Below are positions 8,467-17,135 of a stretch of DNA of 32,574 nt, one piece after another (within the stretch, counting starts at the first letter, position 1; every line of letters begins with the position of its first letter). Source of the DNA: Lentisphaerota bacterium (lineage in GTDB: Bacteria; Verrucomicrobiota; Kiritimatiellia; RFP12; JAAYNR01). The translations under genes and the position numbers were made by a program. The stretch spans positions 1 to 32,574 of the forward strand of contig VGWG01000021.1 in NCBI GenBank assembly GCA_016873675.1, written 5' to 3'. The notes below the pieces were generated by a model, which worked only from the letters and a program-made list of their open reading frames with translations, was not told the origin of the DNA and searched no databases.

Positions 8467-10416
8467 ATGCGCCGCCGCCACGAACACCGCGCGTTTCCCT
8501 ATCGCCCGTCACGCGACGTTGGCGATCCCAAGGGCGCGGTTCGTCTGATCCTCCGCTTTGCCTACCGCTACGTCTGGCCGCACAAGTGGCCGGTCTTTCT
8601 CTGCATCCTCTTGGTCTCGCTCAACGCGTGTTCCGTCTATCTTCAAAGCTATTACGGGCGTGTGGTGGTGGATGAGATCCTCGTGGTCGGCGCCGGCCAG
8701 CCTGCCGCAGGCACAGCGGGGGCCGCGCTGCCGTCGGCCTCCGGCGACCGCGATGCGGACATGATGTCCGCACCCAGGCAGGGGGAGGACGCTGTGGCAT
8801 CAGAAGCGGCACGCCTGAACGCCGAGAACCGCCCTGCGTGGGCCGGCCGGCGTCTGTTCGGCATTTTTGTCGTCTATCTCGTCACGATCCTGGTTCTCAA
8901 CTTCGCCGACCGCGCCACGCAGAGGCTCCGCAGCCGCGTCGGCACAGCGATCACGCAGCGGTTGCGCGAGGACATTCACGACAAGATCATCGGGCTGTCG
9001 ACGACCTTCCACCTCAGGTCGTCGCCGGGACGCCTGATGTCGCGCATTCTCGCCGATGTGGGCGTGGTGGAGGATCGCCTCATGGAGCTGGTCATCCAGT
9101 CCACGAGCCAGGTGGTGATGTTCATCGTGGGCGTCGCCATTCTGCTGGTGCTGAATCCCACGATTGCCGCCGTCGTGATCCTCGCCATGATCCCGTACAC
9201 CCTGATCGTCGGTCGGGTGCGGGTTAAGATCCGCCGCGTCAACCGCGAAATCCGCCACACGAATGCCTGCCTGTGGGGGTTGGTCTCTCAGAAGCTCGAC
9301 GCGATGAAGGCGGTGATCGCTTACGGACGCGAACGCGCCGAGTATCTCAACTTTCACCGCCTGTCGGCATGCCTCATCCGCGACACGCTGGCGCAGCAGC
9401 GTCTCGGCGCAGGGATGAACCGGACAGCGGACGCGATCTCGGCGGTGACCGTCCGAGGAATTTTTCTCGCCTGTACGGTCTCCGTGGTTGCCGGCGAAAT
9501 GACCCTCGGACAGATGATGTACATTCATACGGCGTCCGCCTATCTGTTCGTGCCGGTCGTCACGCTGACGCAGATTGCGCTACATATCTCCAACCTCCTC
9601 GTCGTCCTCCACCGCTTGGCCCAGACGTTTGAGACTCAGGCGGATGTGGACGAGAATCCGCAGGCCGTTTCGTTGCAGTTGCCGCTCCAGCAGGGTATCC
9701 GCTTCAAGGAGGTGACCTTCGCCTGGTCCAACGCCAGCGGGCCGGTGCTCGATGCGCTCTCGCTCGACATCCCGGCGGGGCGCTGGCTCTGCATCATGGG
9801 TGCGAGTGGCAGCGGCAAGACCACCCTGCTTCAGCTTCTCGCCCGCCTCTTCGATCCTCAGGAGGGGTCCATCGAGGTGGATGGCGTGCCGCTCGACACC
9901 ATCCGCTTCGATTCGCTCCGCCGCAGCGTCGCCTACGTCCCGCAAGAGGCACAGATCTTGAGCGGCACGATCCGTGACAACATCACCTACGGCTGCGTGG
10001 GGGCAACGCCGTCCAAAATCATGGCTGTGGCCCGGGCCGCCGACTGCCACGACTTCATCATGGCGTTGCCTGTCAAATACGAGACGATTGTCGGCGAGAA
10101 GGGTATCTCGCTCTCTGGAGGCCAGCGTCAGCGCATCTCCATTGCGCGGGCGCTGCTGACCGATCCCGACGTGCTGCTGCTGGACGACTGCACCTCAGCC
10201 CTCGATGCCGAGACCGAGCGCCGTCTGCAGGAGACACTCGCCACCCTCATGGTCGGCAAGACCGCTGTCATCGTCTCCCAGCGCGTCTCGATGGCCATGC
10301 GCTGCCACCGCGTGGTCATCCTCGACCAGGGCCGCATCATCGAGAACGGTCCCCCGGCGCGCCTCCTCGCTAACGACGGTGCCTTCGCCTCGCTCCACCG
10401 ACAGCAGATGGCGTGA
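8467..10416 (+). CDS. ABC exporter half-transporter with degenerate ATP site
   Basis: This is the partner of the preceding ABC protein, 649 residues from ATG 8467, where AGGAG lies 11 bp upstream. A GTG at 8455, overlapping the previous stop, is an alternative. It has six transmembrane helices and one ATPase domain with Walker A GASGSGKTT (445-453) and a perfect LSGGQ signature (549-553). Walker B ends in Asp-Asp (D573, D574) instead of Asp-Glu, and the H-loop has Gln605 instead of His. These are the usual changes of the non-catalytic subunit in heterodimeric ABC exporters such as TM287/288. The extracytoplasmic loop after the first helix (about residues 74-128) is unusually long and rich in Ala, Gly and charged residues. 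Confidence 0.93.
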   Translation: MRRRHEHRAFPYRPSRDVGDPKGAVRLILRFAYRYVWPHKWPVFLCILLVSLNACSVYLQSYYGRVVVDEILVVGAGQPAAGTAGAALPSASGDRDADMMSAPRQGEDAVASEAARLNAENRPAWAGRRLFGIFVVYLVTILVLNFADRATQRLRSRVGTAITQRLREDIHDKIIGLSTTFHLRSSPGRLMSRILADVGVVEDRLMELVIQSTSQVVMFIVGVAILLVLNPTIAAVVILAMIPYTLIVGRVRVKIRRVNREIRHTNACLWGLVSQKLDAMKAVIAYGRERAEYLNFHRLSACLIRDTLAQQRLGAGMNRTADAISAVTVRGIFLACTVSVVAGEMTLGQMMYIHTASAYLFVPVVTLTQIALHISNLLVVLHRLAQTFETQADVDENPQAVSLQLPLQQGIRFKEVTFAWSNASGPVLDALSLDIPAGRWLCIMGASGSGKTTLLQLLARLFDPQEGSIEVDGVPLDTIRFDSLRRSVAYVPQEAQILSGTIRDNITYGCVGATPSKIMAVARAADCHDFIMALPVKYETIVGEKGISLSGGQRQRISIARALLTDPDVLLLDDCTSALDAETERRLQETLATLMVGKTAVIVSQRVSMAMRCHRVVILDQGRIIENGPPARLLANDGAFASLHRQQMA

Positions 10417-10440
10417 GGCGATGAAATACATTCTGGGTGC

Positions 10441-10470
10441 CGCTTTCTCTTCTGTCGCTTTCTCTTCTTG
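10441..10470 (+). repeat. 15-bp tandem duplication upstream of trpB
   Basis: CGCTTTCTCTTCTGT (10441-10455) is followed directly by CGCTTTCTCTTCTTG (10456-10470). The first 13 bases are identical. The second copy runs into the -35 hexamer of the trpB promoter, so the duplication may have created or tuned that promoter. Confidence 0.75.
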
Positions 10471-10496
10471 ACAGGTGTCGCGCGTTTCTGTATATA
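10468..10496 (+). promoter_or_regulatory. sigma70-like promoter of trpBA
   Basis: A perfect TTGACA (10468-10473) is followed after exactly 17 bp by TATATA (10491-10496), about 33 bp before the trpB start. It lies 51 bp after the last exporter gene and would give trpBA its own transcript. Confidence 0.7.
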
Positions 10497-10503
10497 GAAA
10501 CGC
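10482..10503 (+). promoter_or_regulatory. palindromic operator over the trpBA -10 box
   Basis: GCGTTTCT (10482-10489) and AGAAACGC (10496-10503) are perfect inverted 8-bp arms around a 6-bp centre that lies in the -10 region. The position is that of a repressor operator, or of a hairpin at the transcript 5' end. It does not resemble an attenuator, since no leader peptide with Trp codons is visible. Confidence 0.55.
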
Positions 10504-10528
10504 CTGTCACACGCAAAGGATTGGATTT

Positions 10529-11728
10529 ATGTCACAACAACCCGATGCCACCGGCCACTTCGGTCCGTTTGGCGGCCGTTATGTCGGCGAGACGCTGATG
10601 CCCGCTCTGATTGAATTGGAGTCGGCGTACCGCGACGCCAGGGCCGACCCCACCTTTATGGCGGAGTACAACCACATGTTGGCCACGTATGTGGGACGGC
10701 CGACACCGCTCGACCACGCGGCGCGGCTGACCGTCCGTGCCGGTGGCGCTCAGATCTGGCTGAAGCGAGAGGACCTGGCTCATTCTGGAGCCCACAAGAT
10801 CAACAACACCGTCGGCCAGGGGCTGCTGGCGCGCCGCATGGGCAAGCGCCGCCTCATCGCCGAAACCGGCGCAGGGCAGCACGGTGTCGCCACGGCCACC
10901 ATCGCAGCCCGGCTGGGGATGGCGTGCAAGGTGTTTATGGGTGCGGAGGATGTTCGGCGTCAGGCTCCCAACGTCCACCGTATGCAGCTTCTCGGGGCGG
11001 AGGTCGTACCGGTCACCGCAGGGACAGCGACGCTGAAGGACGCGATGAACGAGGCGCTTCGTTATTGGTCAGCGGCGGTTGCCGACACGTTTTACGTGAT
11101 TGGCTCGGTTGCCGGACCCCACCCGTATCCCGCGATGGTGCGCGACTTTCAGCGCGTCATTGGCGATGAGGCGCGTCGGCAGTTTTTGGAGGCCAACGGC
11201 CGCCTCCCCGATCTGGTGGCGGCCTGTGTCGGCGGTGGCAGCAACGCGATGGGCATTTTTTATGCCTTCCTGAATGATCCGGTCGCCTTGCTCGGCGTCG
11301 AGGCCGCAGGGGAGGGGATCGAAACGCCGCACCATGCGGCCACTTTGAACAAGGGAAGCATCGGCGTGCTGCACGGCTCGAAGTCGTATCTGCTTCAGGA
11401 CCGGGACGGACAGGTGTTGGAGGCGTGGTCGATCTCCGCCGGGCTTGACTATCCCGGCGTCGGCCCCGAGCATGCCTATCTCAAGGAGAGCGGACGCGTT
11501 CGCTACACTTCCGCCACCGACGCTGAGGCGCTGGAGGCGTTCCAAGCGGTGACCCGGCTCGAAGGGATTATCCCCGCGCTGGAGAGCTCCCATGCCGTGG
11601 CGGCGGCGCTCACCGTCGCGCATGCGATGCCTCCCGACCAGCACGTCGTCGTCTGCCTCTCCGGGCGGGGAGACAAAGACCTCGCTCATGTGGAATCCCT
11701 GCTTACGCGGACCAACCCGAAAGTCTGA
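10529..11728 (+). CDS. trpB: tryptophan synthase beta subunit
   Basis: TrpB condenses indole and L-serine to L-tryptophan with pyridoxal phosphate, in an alpha2-beta2 complex with TrpA. It is 399 residues, normal for the family. The PLP lysine is K90 in HSGAHKINN and the catalytic glutamate is E112 in AETGAGQHG. The phosphate-binding GGGSNA loop and a C-terminal CLSGRGDKD motif are present. The start at 10529 is preceded by AAAGGA at 8 bp; an upstream in-frame codon at 10475 lies inside the promoter and is rejected. trpA follows after 3 bp. No other trp gene is in the window, so the pathway is split in this genome. Confidence 0.97.
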   Translation: MSQQPDATGHFGPFGGRYVGETLMPALIELESAYRDARADPTFMAEYNHMLATYVGRPTPLDHAARLTVRAGGAQIWLKREDLAHSGAHKINNTVGQGLLARRMGKRRLIAETGAGQHGVATATIAARLGMACKVFMGAEDVRRQAPNVHRMQLLGAEVVPVTAGTATLKDAMNEALRYWSAAVADTFYVIGSVAGPHPYPAMVRDFQRVIGDEARRQFLEANGRLPDLVAACVGGGSNAMGIFYAFLNDPVALLGVEAAGEGIETPHHAATLNKGSIGVLHGSKSYLLQDRDGQVLEAWSISAGLDYPGVGPEHAYLKESGRVRYTSATDAEALEAFQAVTRLEGIIPALESSHAVAAALTVAHAMPPDQHVVVCLSGRGDKDLAHVESLLTRTNPKV

Positions 11729-11731
11729 ACC

Positions 11732-12526
11732 ATGAATCGTTTTCAACGCGTCTTCGGCCGTCTGGCCGCACAGAACCGTAAAGCGCTGGTCGCCTACTTC
11801 ACGGCGGGCGACCCCGGATTCGAAGCCAGTTACGCGGTGATGCATGCCGCGTGCTCGGCGGGTGTTGACATTCTGGAAATGGGCGTCCCGTTCTCTGACG
11901 CCACCAGCGACGGACCCGTGATACAAGCTGCGGCCCGCCGCGCATTGGACGCTGGCATGACCCTGGGGCGCGTGTTCGAACTCGCTGCGAAGCTGCGGGT
12001 GGCGCATCCCGAGACGCCGCTTGTCTTATTCAGCTACTACAATCCGCTGCTCGCCTATGGGGTGGACCGCTTGGGTGCGGCAGTTGAAGCCGCAGGGATT
12101 GACGGCCTGCTCATCGTCGACCTGCCGCCCGAGGAGTCGGCCGAGCTCACCGGGCGTCTGGGTGGTCGCGACCTGCCGCTGATCCGCCTCGTTGCGCCGA
12201 CGACTCCCGATGAGCGGATGCGTCTCATCGCCGCCGGCGCGGGAGGGTTCCTCTATCTGATCACCCGCACGGGCGTCACCGGATCAGGCATGCTGGATCG
12301 GGCCGCCGTCGCCCGTCAGGCCAAGGCCCTGCAGGCGCTCAGCGCCATCCCCGTCTGCCTCGGGTTCGGCATCAGCACACCCGCAGACGCCCGCGAGCTG
12401 GGTCCGCTCGCCGACGGGATCGTCATCGGTAGCGCGTGGGTCTCGCTGGCGCATGAGGCGGGCGCCGACGCGCCGCAGGCCATCAGTGTGAGGGTCGCGG
12501 AGATTCGCACCGCGTTGGATCGGTGA
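11732..12526 (+). CDS. trpA: tryptophan synthase alpha subunit
   Basis: TrpA cleaves indole-3-glycerol phosphate to indole and glyceraldehyde 3-phosphate, and indole is passed to TrpB through a tunnel. The 264-residue TIM barrel has both catalytic residues at the canonical positions: E49 in LEMGVPFSD and D60 in TSDGP. The family motifs YYNPLLAYG, LPPEES and a phosphate-binding GFGIS loop are also visible. It starts 3 bp after trpB, so the two are co-transcribed and probably co-translated. Its last 44 bp overlap the 3' end of thiE on the other strand. Confidence 0.97.
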   Translation: MNRFQRVFGRLAAQNRKALVAYFTAGDPGFEASYAVMHAACSAGVDILEMGVPFSDATSDGPVIQAAARRALDAGMTLGRVFELAAKLRVAHPETPLVLFSYYNPLLAYGVDRLGAAVEAAGIDGLLIVDLPPEESAELTGRLGGRDLPLIRLVAPTTPDERMRLIAAGAGGFLYLITRTGVTGSGMLDRAAVARQAKALQALSAIPVCLGFGISTPADARELGPLADGIVIGSAWVSLAHEAGADAPQAISVRVAEIRTALDR

Positions 12527-13136
12527 AGCGTTCCCAGATATCCTGCAACCGGCGGATAACGTCGTAAGGGTTCGCGCTGGCACAAACGTCACGAACGACG
12601 GCGAAGTTGATGGCGCCCGCGCGCAGGACATCGGGGAGGTTTCCGGCGTGGATGCCGCCGATGGCCACGGTGGTGACGGGCGACTGGCGGATGATGGCAC
12701 CCAGCGTGTCGAGTCCCAGGGTCGGGTCTGGAATCTCCTTGGTCGGTGTGGCGAAGACCGGTCCGACTCCGATGTAATCCGGCTGATTCGCGCACGCGGC
12801 CCCTGCCTGAATCGCGTCATGCGTGGAGAGGCCGAAGAGCAGGTTCGGGTGGCGGGCGCGAGCCGCGTGGATCGGCTCGTCGGTCTGGCCCAGATGGACG
12901 CCATCCGCGCCGATGCGCGCGGCCAGGTCGGCGTCGTCATTCAGAATGAACCGGGTTGTGGAGCCTGCCGTAATCGCCCGCACCGCACGGGCTGTAGCCT
13001 CAACGTGCTCGCGGGGGACGCGCTTCATGCGAAGCTGCAGATAGCGGAGGCGGGCCTGGACGGCGGCCTCAGCACACCGTTCGTAACCCGCGACGGGATT
13101 GGTCATCACCAGATAAAGGCCGAACCGTTCGATCAT
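12483..13136 (-). CDS. thiE: thiamine-phosphate synthase
   Basis: ThiE joins the hydroxymethylpyrimidine pyrophosphate and thiazole phosphate moieties to form thiamine monophosphate. The 217-residue TIM-barrel protein shows the family motifs in order: LRYLQLRMKR near residue 35, FILNDDADLAARIGADGVHLGQ near 75-95, YIGVGPVFATPTK near 130, and IGGI near 170. The start at 13136 is chosen because homology begins there; the frame is open further upstream but without recognisable protein. Its ATG overlaps the stop of the EamA transporter gene (4 bp), making it the last gene of a five-gene minus-strand chain. TenI-like paralogues are a possible alternative, but the substrate motifs favour ThiE. Confidence 0.88.
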   Translation of the reverse strand: MIERFGLYLVMTNPVAGYERCAEAAVQARLRYLQLRMKRVPREHVEATARAVRAITAGSTTRFILNDDADLAARIGADGVHLGQTDEPIHAARARHPNLLFGLSTHDAIQAGAACANQPDYIGVGPVFATPTKEIPDPTLGLDTLGAIIRQSPVTTVAIGGIHAGNLPDVLRAGAINFAVVRDVCASANPYDVIRRLQDIWERFTDPTRCESPRPSH

Positions 13137-13987
13137 GTCCAGGTTTCCTTGCGGGTGGGGAGGAGCGCGGCGGCGAAAACGAGTCCGCCGCCGGCGATCA
13201 GACGCGGCAGATTCGCCTTTTCGCCAAAGACGAGAAAGGAGACCAGGACCGCTAACGGGATCTTTAGATTGTTCATCACGGCGAGTGTGCCGGCCGAGGT
13301 GTGGCGGGCGCCCCGGTTCCACAAGAAGAAACTCATCCCCGAGGCGATGATACCCAGGTAGAGCAGGGCGGCAAGCTGACCGCGCGTCAGACGGACGAAG
13401 GTGTCAACCAGATGGATGCTGGCGAGCGGCGCCGTGACCAGCGCGGCGCCGGCGTAGCAATAAAAGAAGACGCTTGCATCGCCGGGCTGCGTCCGTTCGG
13501 CCGCACCCGCATAGAGGCGCCTGTAGGCGAGCTGTCCGAAGGCGAAAGCGAGGTTGGAAAGCTGGATCAGCAGAACGCCGACCAGCGGAGGTTGCGCCAC
13601 TGTTCCGCCGGCTTTGACGATGAGTGCGCCGAGCACGGCCAGCGTGGCCAGAATCGCGTTGATCGGGGCAAATCGGCGGCGCTGGAGGTCATTGAGCGCG
13701 GTTATAAAGAAAGGCGTGGTGACTGTGAGCAGCGCGATCTCGTGACCCTTGAGAAATTGAAACGACCAGTTATAGGCATGGTACATCACGCCGAACTGGA
13801 TGGCGCCAATGCCCGCAAACTGGAGGATGCGCGTCCAGGGGATACGGCGGGCGAACGGAACGAAAACGGCTGCAGCCAGGGTCAGCCGGATGAATGAAAC
13901 CACGTCCGGATGGACCCCCTTCAGAGAGCTGCCGATCAGCCCGAACGAGAAGGCCCAAACCAGCGAAACAATCAGCAGAAGACTCAT
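13133..13987 (-). CDS. EamA/DMT-family membrane transporter
   Basis: This 284-residue protein has about ten hydrophobic helices arranged as two EamA repeats, typical of the drug/metabolite transporter superfamily. The first repeat begins WAFSFGLIG and contains HPDVVSFIRLTLAA; the second ends in the usual SFLVFGEKANLPRLIAGG-like region. The substrate is unknown; relatives export amino acids, purines or carboxylates. Both ends overlap neighbours by 4 bp (acyltransferase upstream, thiE downstream), so translation is probably coupled. The association with thiE might suggest a thiamine-precursor role, but the upstream lipid genes argue equally for another substrate. Confidence 0.88.
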   Translation of the reverse strand: MSLLLIVSLVWAFSFGLIGSSLKGVHPDVVSFIRLTLAAAVFVPFARRIPWTRILQFAGIGAIQFGVMYHAYNWSFQFLKGHEIALLTVTTPFFITALNDLQRRRFAPINAILATLAVLGALIVKAGGTVAQPPLVGVLLIQLSNLAFAFGQLAYRRLYAGAAERTQPGDASVFFYCYAGAALVTAPLASIHLVDTFVRLTRGQLAALLYLGIIASGMSFFLWNRGARHTSAGTLAVMNNLKIPLAVLVSFLVFGEKANLPRLIAGGGLVFAAALLPTRKETWT

Positions 13988-15819
13988 GCGGGGGGTGCGC
14001 CTGACTCGGCGATGCCGTGGTAACGGAGATAGGCGTCGGCCGTCTCATTGCCCATGTAGCGGCGGAGGGTTTTGGGCGATGTCTGCGACAGTTCGACCAT
14101 GATCAGTCCGTCTACGACCGAACTGAATTCAGGATCGACATTGAAGGAGAGCAACTTGCCATTCAACTTGAGGTATTGGCGGAGCAGGATGGGGATGTCC
14201 TTATGATCGGGTTCGATCTCCGCGACCAGGGTGGCCATGAGTTCGAGGTCGCCCAGAAACTGTTGATACTCCTTCATGCACCACTCGGCCCGCCGCGGCG
14301 GTTTGGGCGGAATGCGCGGGGCGACAAACGAAACCAGATCCCCGGCCATGCAGATCTGCCGCATGCAGGCAAGGATCATCCCGCGAGACGCCTCCCGGTA
14401 CTCGTTGGTGATGCTCACCGGACCGAAGAGCACGCGGTAATGGGGGTTTTGGCCGATATAGATCGATATGCCCTTCCACAGCAGATAAAGCGAGATGTAG
14501 GCCTTCTGATATTCGGGGCGGATGAATGACCGGCCCATCTCGATCGCCGGTTGGATGCGATCCATGAGGCGTTCGTCGAACTTGAAGAGCGTGTGGGTGT
14601 AAAGTCCCTGCACGCCGTGGTCGCGGACGATCTCATCGGCAAGGCCGAGGCGGTAGCTGCCGATGACCTCCTGGCGGACGCGGTTCCAGAGAAACGCATG
14701 GTTATAGTAGTAGTCAAAGTCATCCAGATCGATCTCGTTGCCGGTCCCTTCGCCGACGGCGCGGAAGGTGATCTCGCGCAAACGGCCGATTTCCCTGAGG
14801 ATTGAGGGGATCTGGGACGACCGGGCGATGTACACGGCCAAATCCCCGCTTTCGACGAGTTTGGCTTCCGGCGGCAGTTGTTCTATTTCTTTCAACTGAC
14901 ACTCCAGCGGCTCAGGCGCGATGATCGGATCCTGAGGGAGCGCGCGGGGATGATTTTCCAGAAAGAGACGCCTTTGGCGGCGGGTGGCCCGCTCGTCAAG
15001 GAGGTAACAGCGGAAACGCAGGTAGGTGATCAGCACTGCGTCATCGGTGGCGACCCCTTCCAGGTTCTTCCAGGTCAGCGGTGAACCGATGCGCACCAGC
15101 AGGCGGCGCCCGCGCGTATTGATCAATTGACGCACCAGCATCAGCGTGCGCAGGCGGGGATGGATCACGCCAGCCGCATTGAAAAGCGTGCTGTTGCGGC
15201 CGGGAAAAAACATCGGCACGACGGTGGCTTCGGTCTTCCGGATGATCGCGGCAATGCTCGGGCTCCAGACGTTGTCGCGCACGCGGTTGGCTCGGCGGTC
15301 GTAACCAGACACCTCGCCTGCCGGAAAGACAATGAGCAACCCGCCCTGCTTCAACCACGCCATACATTCTTTGATCGGCTTGAGGTTGGCTCGTGCCGAA
15401 CCGGTCGAACCAAAGGGATCGACAAAAATAAAATCGTCGCGCATCTCCGGTATGGCGTGCAGGATGTAATTGGCCATCACGCGCACGTCCGGGCGGACGC
15501 GTCGCAGCAACGACAGGAGCACGATTCCCTCGACGCCACCGAAGGGGTGGTTGGCCACAATGACCACCGGGCCTGTCTTGGGAACACCCGCCAGATCCGT
15601 TTCCGAATAGGAATAGGCGACCCCCATGGATGCGAGGATGCGGTCTGAGAAGGGCTTTTCTGGATTGAGTTTGCAGGCGCCGGCATAGATGTTGTCAATC
15701 TCACGGAGGCCCATCGCACGCTCGATCAGGCTGTGGGTGGGACGCAGGAGCAGCCGGCACAAACGGTTCGGCCCCTTCTCCGGCGGAATGGTGAAGATCG
15801 GCGCTGGTTTCGTGTCCAT
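13984..15819 (-). CDS. OlsF-like bifunctional acyltransferase (LPLAT + GNAT)
   Basis: This 611-residue protein fuses two acyltransferase domains. The N-terminal part (about 60-290) is a lysophospholipid-acyltransferase domain with the motif VANHPFGGVEG (N90, H91) and a later FPAGEVS substrate loop. The C-terminal part (about 310-560) resembles the OlsB/hemolysin-type N-acyltransferase, with FRAVGEGTGNEIDLDDFDYYY and a GRSFIRPEYQ segment. This architecture matches OlsF, which makes ornithine or related amino-acid lipids by N-acylating and then O-acylating the amino acid. The start at 15819 is supported by AAAGGA (15834-15829) at 9 bp; the alternative ATG at 15846 overlaps the upstream stop but lacks a ribosome binding site. 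The amino-acid head group cannot be read from sequence. Confidence 0.82.
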   Translation of the reverse strand: MDTKPAPIFTIPPEKGPNRLCRLLLRPTHSLIERAMGLREIDNIYAGACKLNPEKPFSDRILASMGVAYSYSETDLAGVPKTGPVVIVANHPFGGVEGIVLLSLLRRVRPDVRVMANYILHAIPEMRDDFIFVDPFGSTGSARANLKPIKECMAWLKQGGLLIVFPAGEVSGYDRRANRVRDNVWSPSIAAIIRKTEATVVPMFFPGRNSTLFNAAGVIHPRLRTLMLVRQLINTRGRRLLVRIGSPLTWKNLEGVATDDAVLITYLRFRCYLLDERATRRQRRLFLENHPRALPQDPIIAPEPLECQLKEIEQLPPEAKLVESGDLAVYIARSSQIPSILREIGRLREITFRAVGEGTGNEIDLDDFDYYYNHAFLWNRVRQEVIGSYRLGLADEIVRDHGVQGLYTHTLFKFDERLMDRIQPAIEMGRSFIRPEYQKAYISLYLLWKGISIYIGQNPHYRVLFGPVSITNEYREASRGMILACMRQICMAGDLVSFVAPRIPPKPPRRAEWCMKEYQQFLGDLELMATLVAEIEPDHKDIPILLRQYLKLNGKLLSFNVDPEFSSVVDGLIMVELSQTSPKTLRRYMGNETADAYLRYHGIAESGAPPA

Positions 15820-15842
15820 CGTAGAAAATCCTTTCAAGGAGG

Positions 15843-17135
15843 TCATGCGGGTTCAGCCGTGTTTGGCACAGACAGGGCGCCGTGGCAGCGGGTCATCGCA
15901 TGCGCCAAGGCGACGATTGCGGCCAGAGAAATGCCGATGCCGCGCACCAGCAGCGGGTGCCACAGCGCCGTCAGGGCAAACGCGCCGATGCCGGCCATCA
16001 GCCCGCCGGCAAGCCCGGTCTGCCAGCTTGGGCGGCCCCGCGCGGCGCCTGCGGCAGCACAGAAAGCCCGGCCCAGCACGGCCATCCAGACAAACAGCGC
16101 AGGCAGACCCAGTGAAGCGGCAAGGACCAGGTGGAGATTCTGGGTGTCTGGCTCGCACGGACCGGTGGCATTGGGGACCACGTCGTAGTACTGGCCGATC
16201 TCGCGTTGGTAATTTCCCGCGCCTACGCCTGTCAGCGGATGGGTGAGGATCAGCGATGCGGCCGCCTGCCATTCGGGGTAGCGGCGTTCCGGGACGCCGG
16301 CCGCATCATAAAGCGCGACCGATCGGAAGTGGGCGAGATCATTTTCGCGCGGAAGGCGCGGCAGGACGCACACCTGCCAGAGCGTCAAACAGACGGCGGT
16401 CGTCAGGAACAGACGCGCGCCTTTCCATGCGGCGAGCAACAGCAGCACCAGCGTGATCGCGGCATAGGCGGCTCCGGCCAGTATGACGGTCATCGCGACC
16501 AGCAGAACAAGGAGTGCGCCGCCGCGCAGCAATCGGCTTCTGGAATCGGCCACAAGGCCGAACAGGATCGGCGCGGTCAGCGCCAGAAATCCTCCCAGCA
16601 CATTCCGGTTGAGAAACAGACCACGAATCGCAAAGTCTGGAAGTCGCGGCTGGACATACTGAATGAAGGCCACGGAGACGTTGATGAGCAGCGGAGCGAG
16701 GAGCGCCGCGAGCACGAGCGCCAGCCGCCGGGGTTCGAGCGTATCCGCAGGCCGGACAAAGTCGAAAACGAGCAGGGGAGCGACGATCAGGTACAGCGTG
16801 ATTTGGACAACCTCCTTGACGGCGGCTGCCCGGTCGGCCGCGACACCGACCGAAAGTGCGGCGATTAGCGCCAGGAGCGCATGCGGCCAGAAGCGCCAGA
16901 ACGGGTGCGGCGCGATTCCACAGGCGGGTCTCCGGAACGGTATCAGCCGACGCCAGCGGCCGTTGATCAGGACGCCGAGCAGCCAGCATGCGGCAACGGG
17001 CAACAGCAGCAGGTCGGCGGGCGAGACATTCACCCCACGCATGGCTGTGAAAGACCATTGGGTCGGCGCCAGCGCTAACGCAGCCACCAATCCGCATCCC
17101 GCAAGGTATTCGAACCCGCGTCCGGCCCGCTTCAT
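15843..17135 (-). CDS. O-antigen ligase-like polytopic membrane protein (Wzy_C)
   Basis: This 430-residue protein has roughly ten to twelve hydrophobic helices and one large extracytoplasmic loop between about residues 260 and 350. The loop carries a LTGVGAGNYQREIGQYYD motif and a later HLVLAASLGLPALFVW segment, the hallmark of the Wzy_C/O-antigen ligase (WaaL, PglL) superfamily. Such proteins transfer polysaccharides or oligosaccharides from a lipid carrier to lipid A or protein. The start at 17135 overlaps the upstream TGA and follows GGAGAG at about 8 bp. WaaL, Wzy polymerase or protein glycosyltransferase cannot be separated by eye. No other LPS gene is in the window. Confidence 0.8.
   Translation of the reverse strand: MKRAGRGFEYLAGCGLVAALALAPTQWSFTAMRGVNVSPADLLLLPVAACWLLGVLINGRWRRLIPFRRPACGIAPHPFWRFWPHALLALIAALSVGVAADRAAAVKEVVQITLYLIVAPLLVFDFVRPADTLEPRRLALVLAALLAPLLINVSVAFIQYVQPRLPDFAIRGLFLNRNVLGGFLALTAPILFGLVADSRSRLLRGGALLVLLVAMTVILAGAAYAAITLVLLLLAAWKGARLFLTTAVCLTLWQVCVLPRLPRENDLAHFRSVALYDAAGVPERRYPEWQAAASLILTHPLTGVGAGNYQREIGQYYDVVPNATGPCEPDTQNLHLVLAASLGLPALFVWMAVLGRAFCAAAGAARGRPSWQTGLAGGLMAGIGAFALTALWHPLLVRGIGISLAAIVALAHAMTRCHGALSVPNTAEPA

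Noticed and set aside
10475-10528. N-terminal extension of TrpB from an upstream start
   Set aside because: The extension lies inside the promoter and palindrome, lacks a ribosome binding site and is not part of the family; AAAGGA precedes the ATG at 10529.
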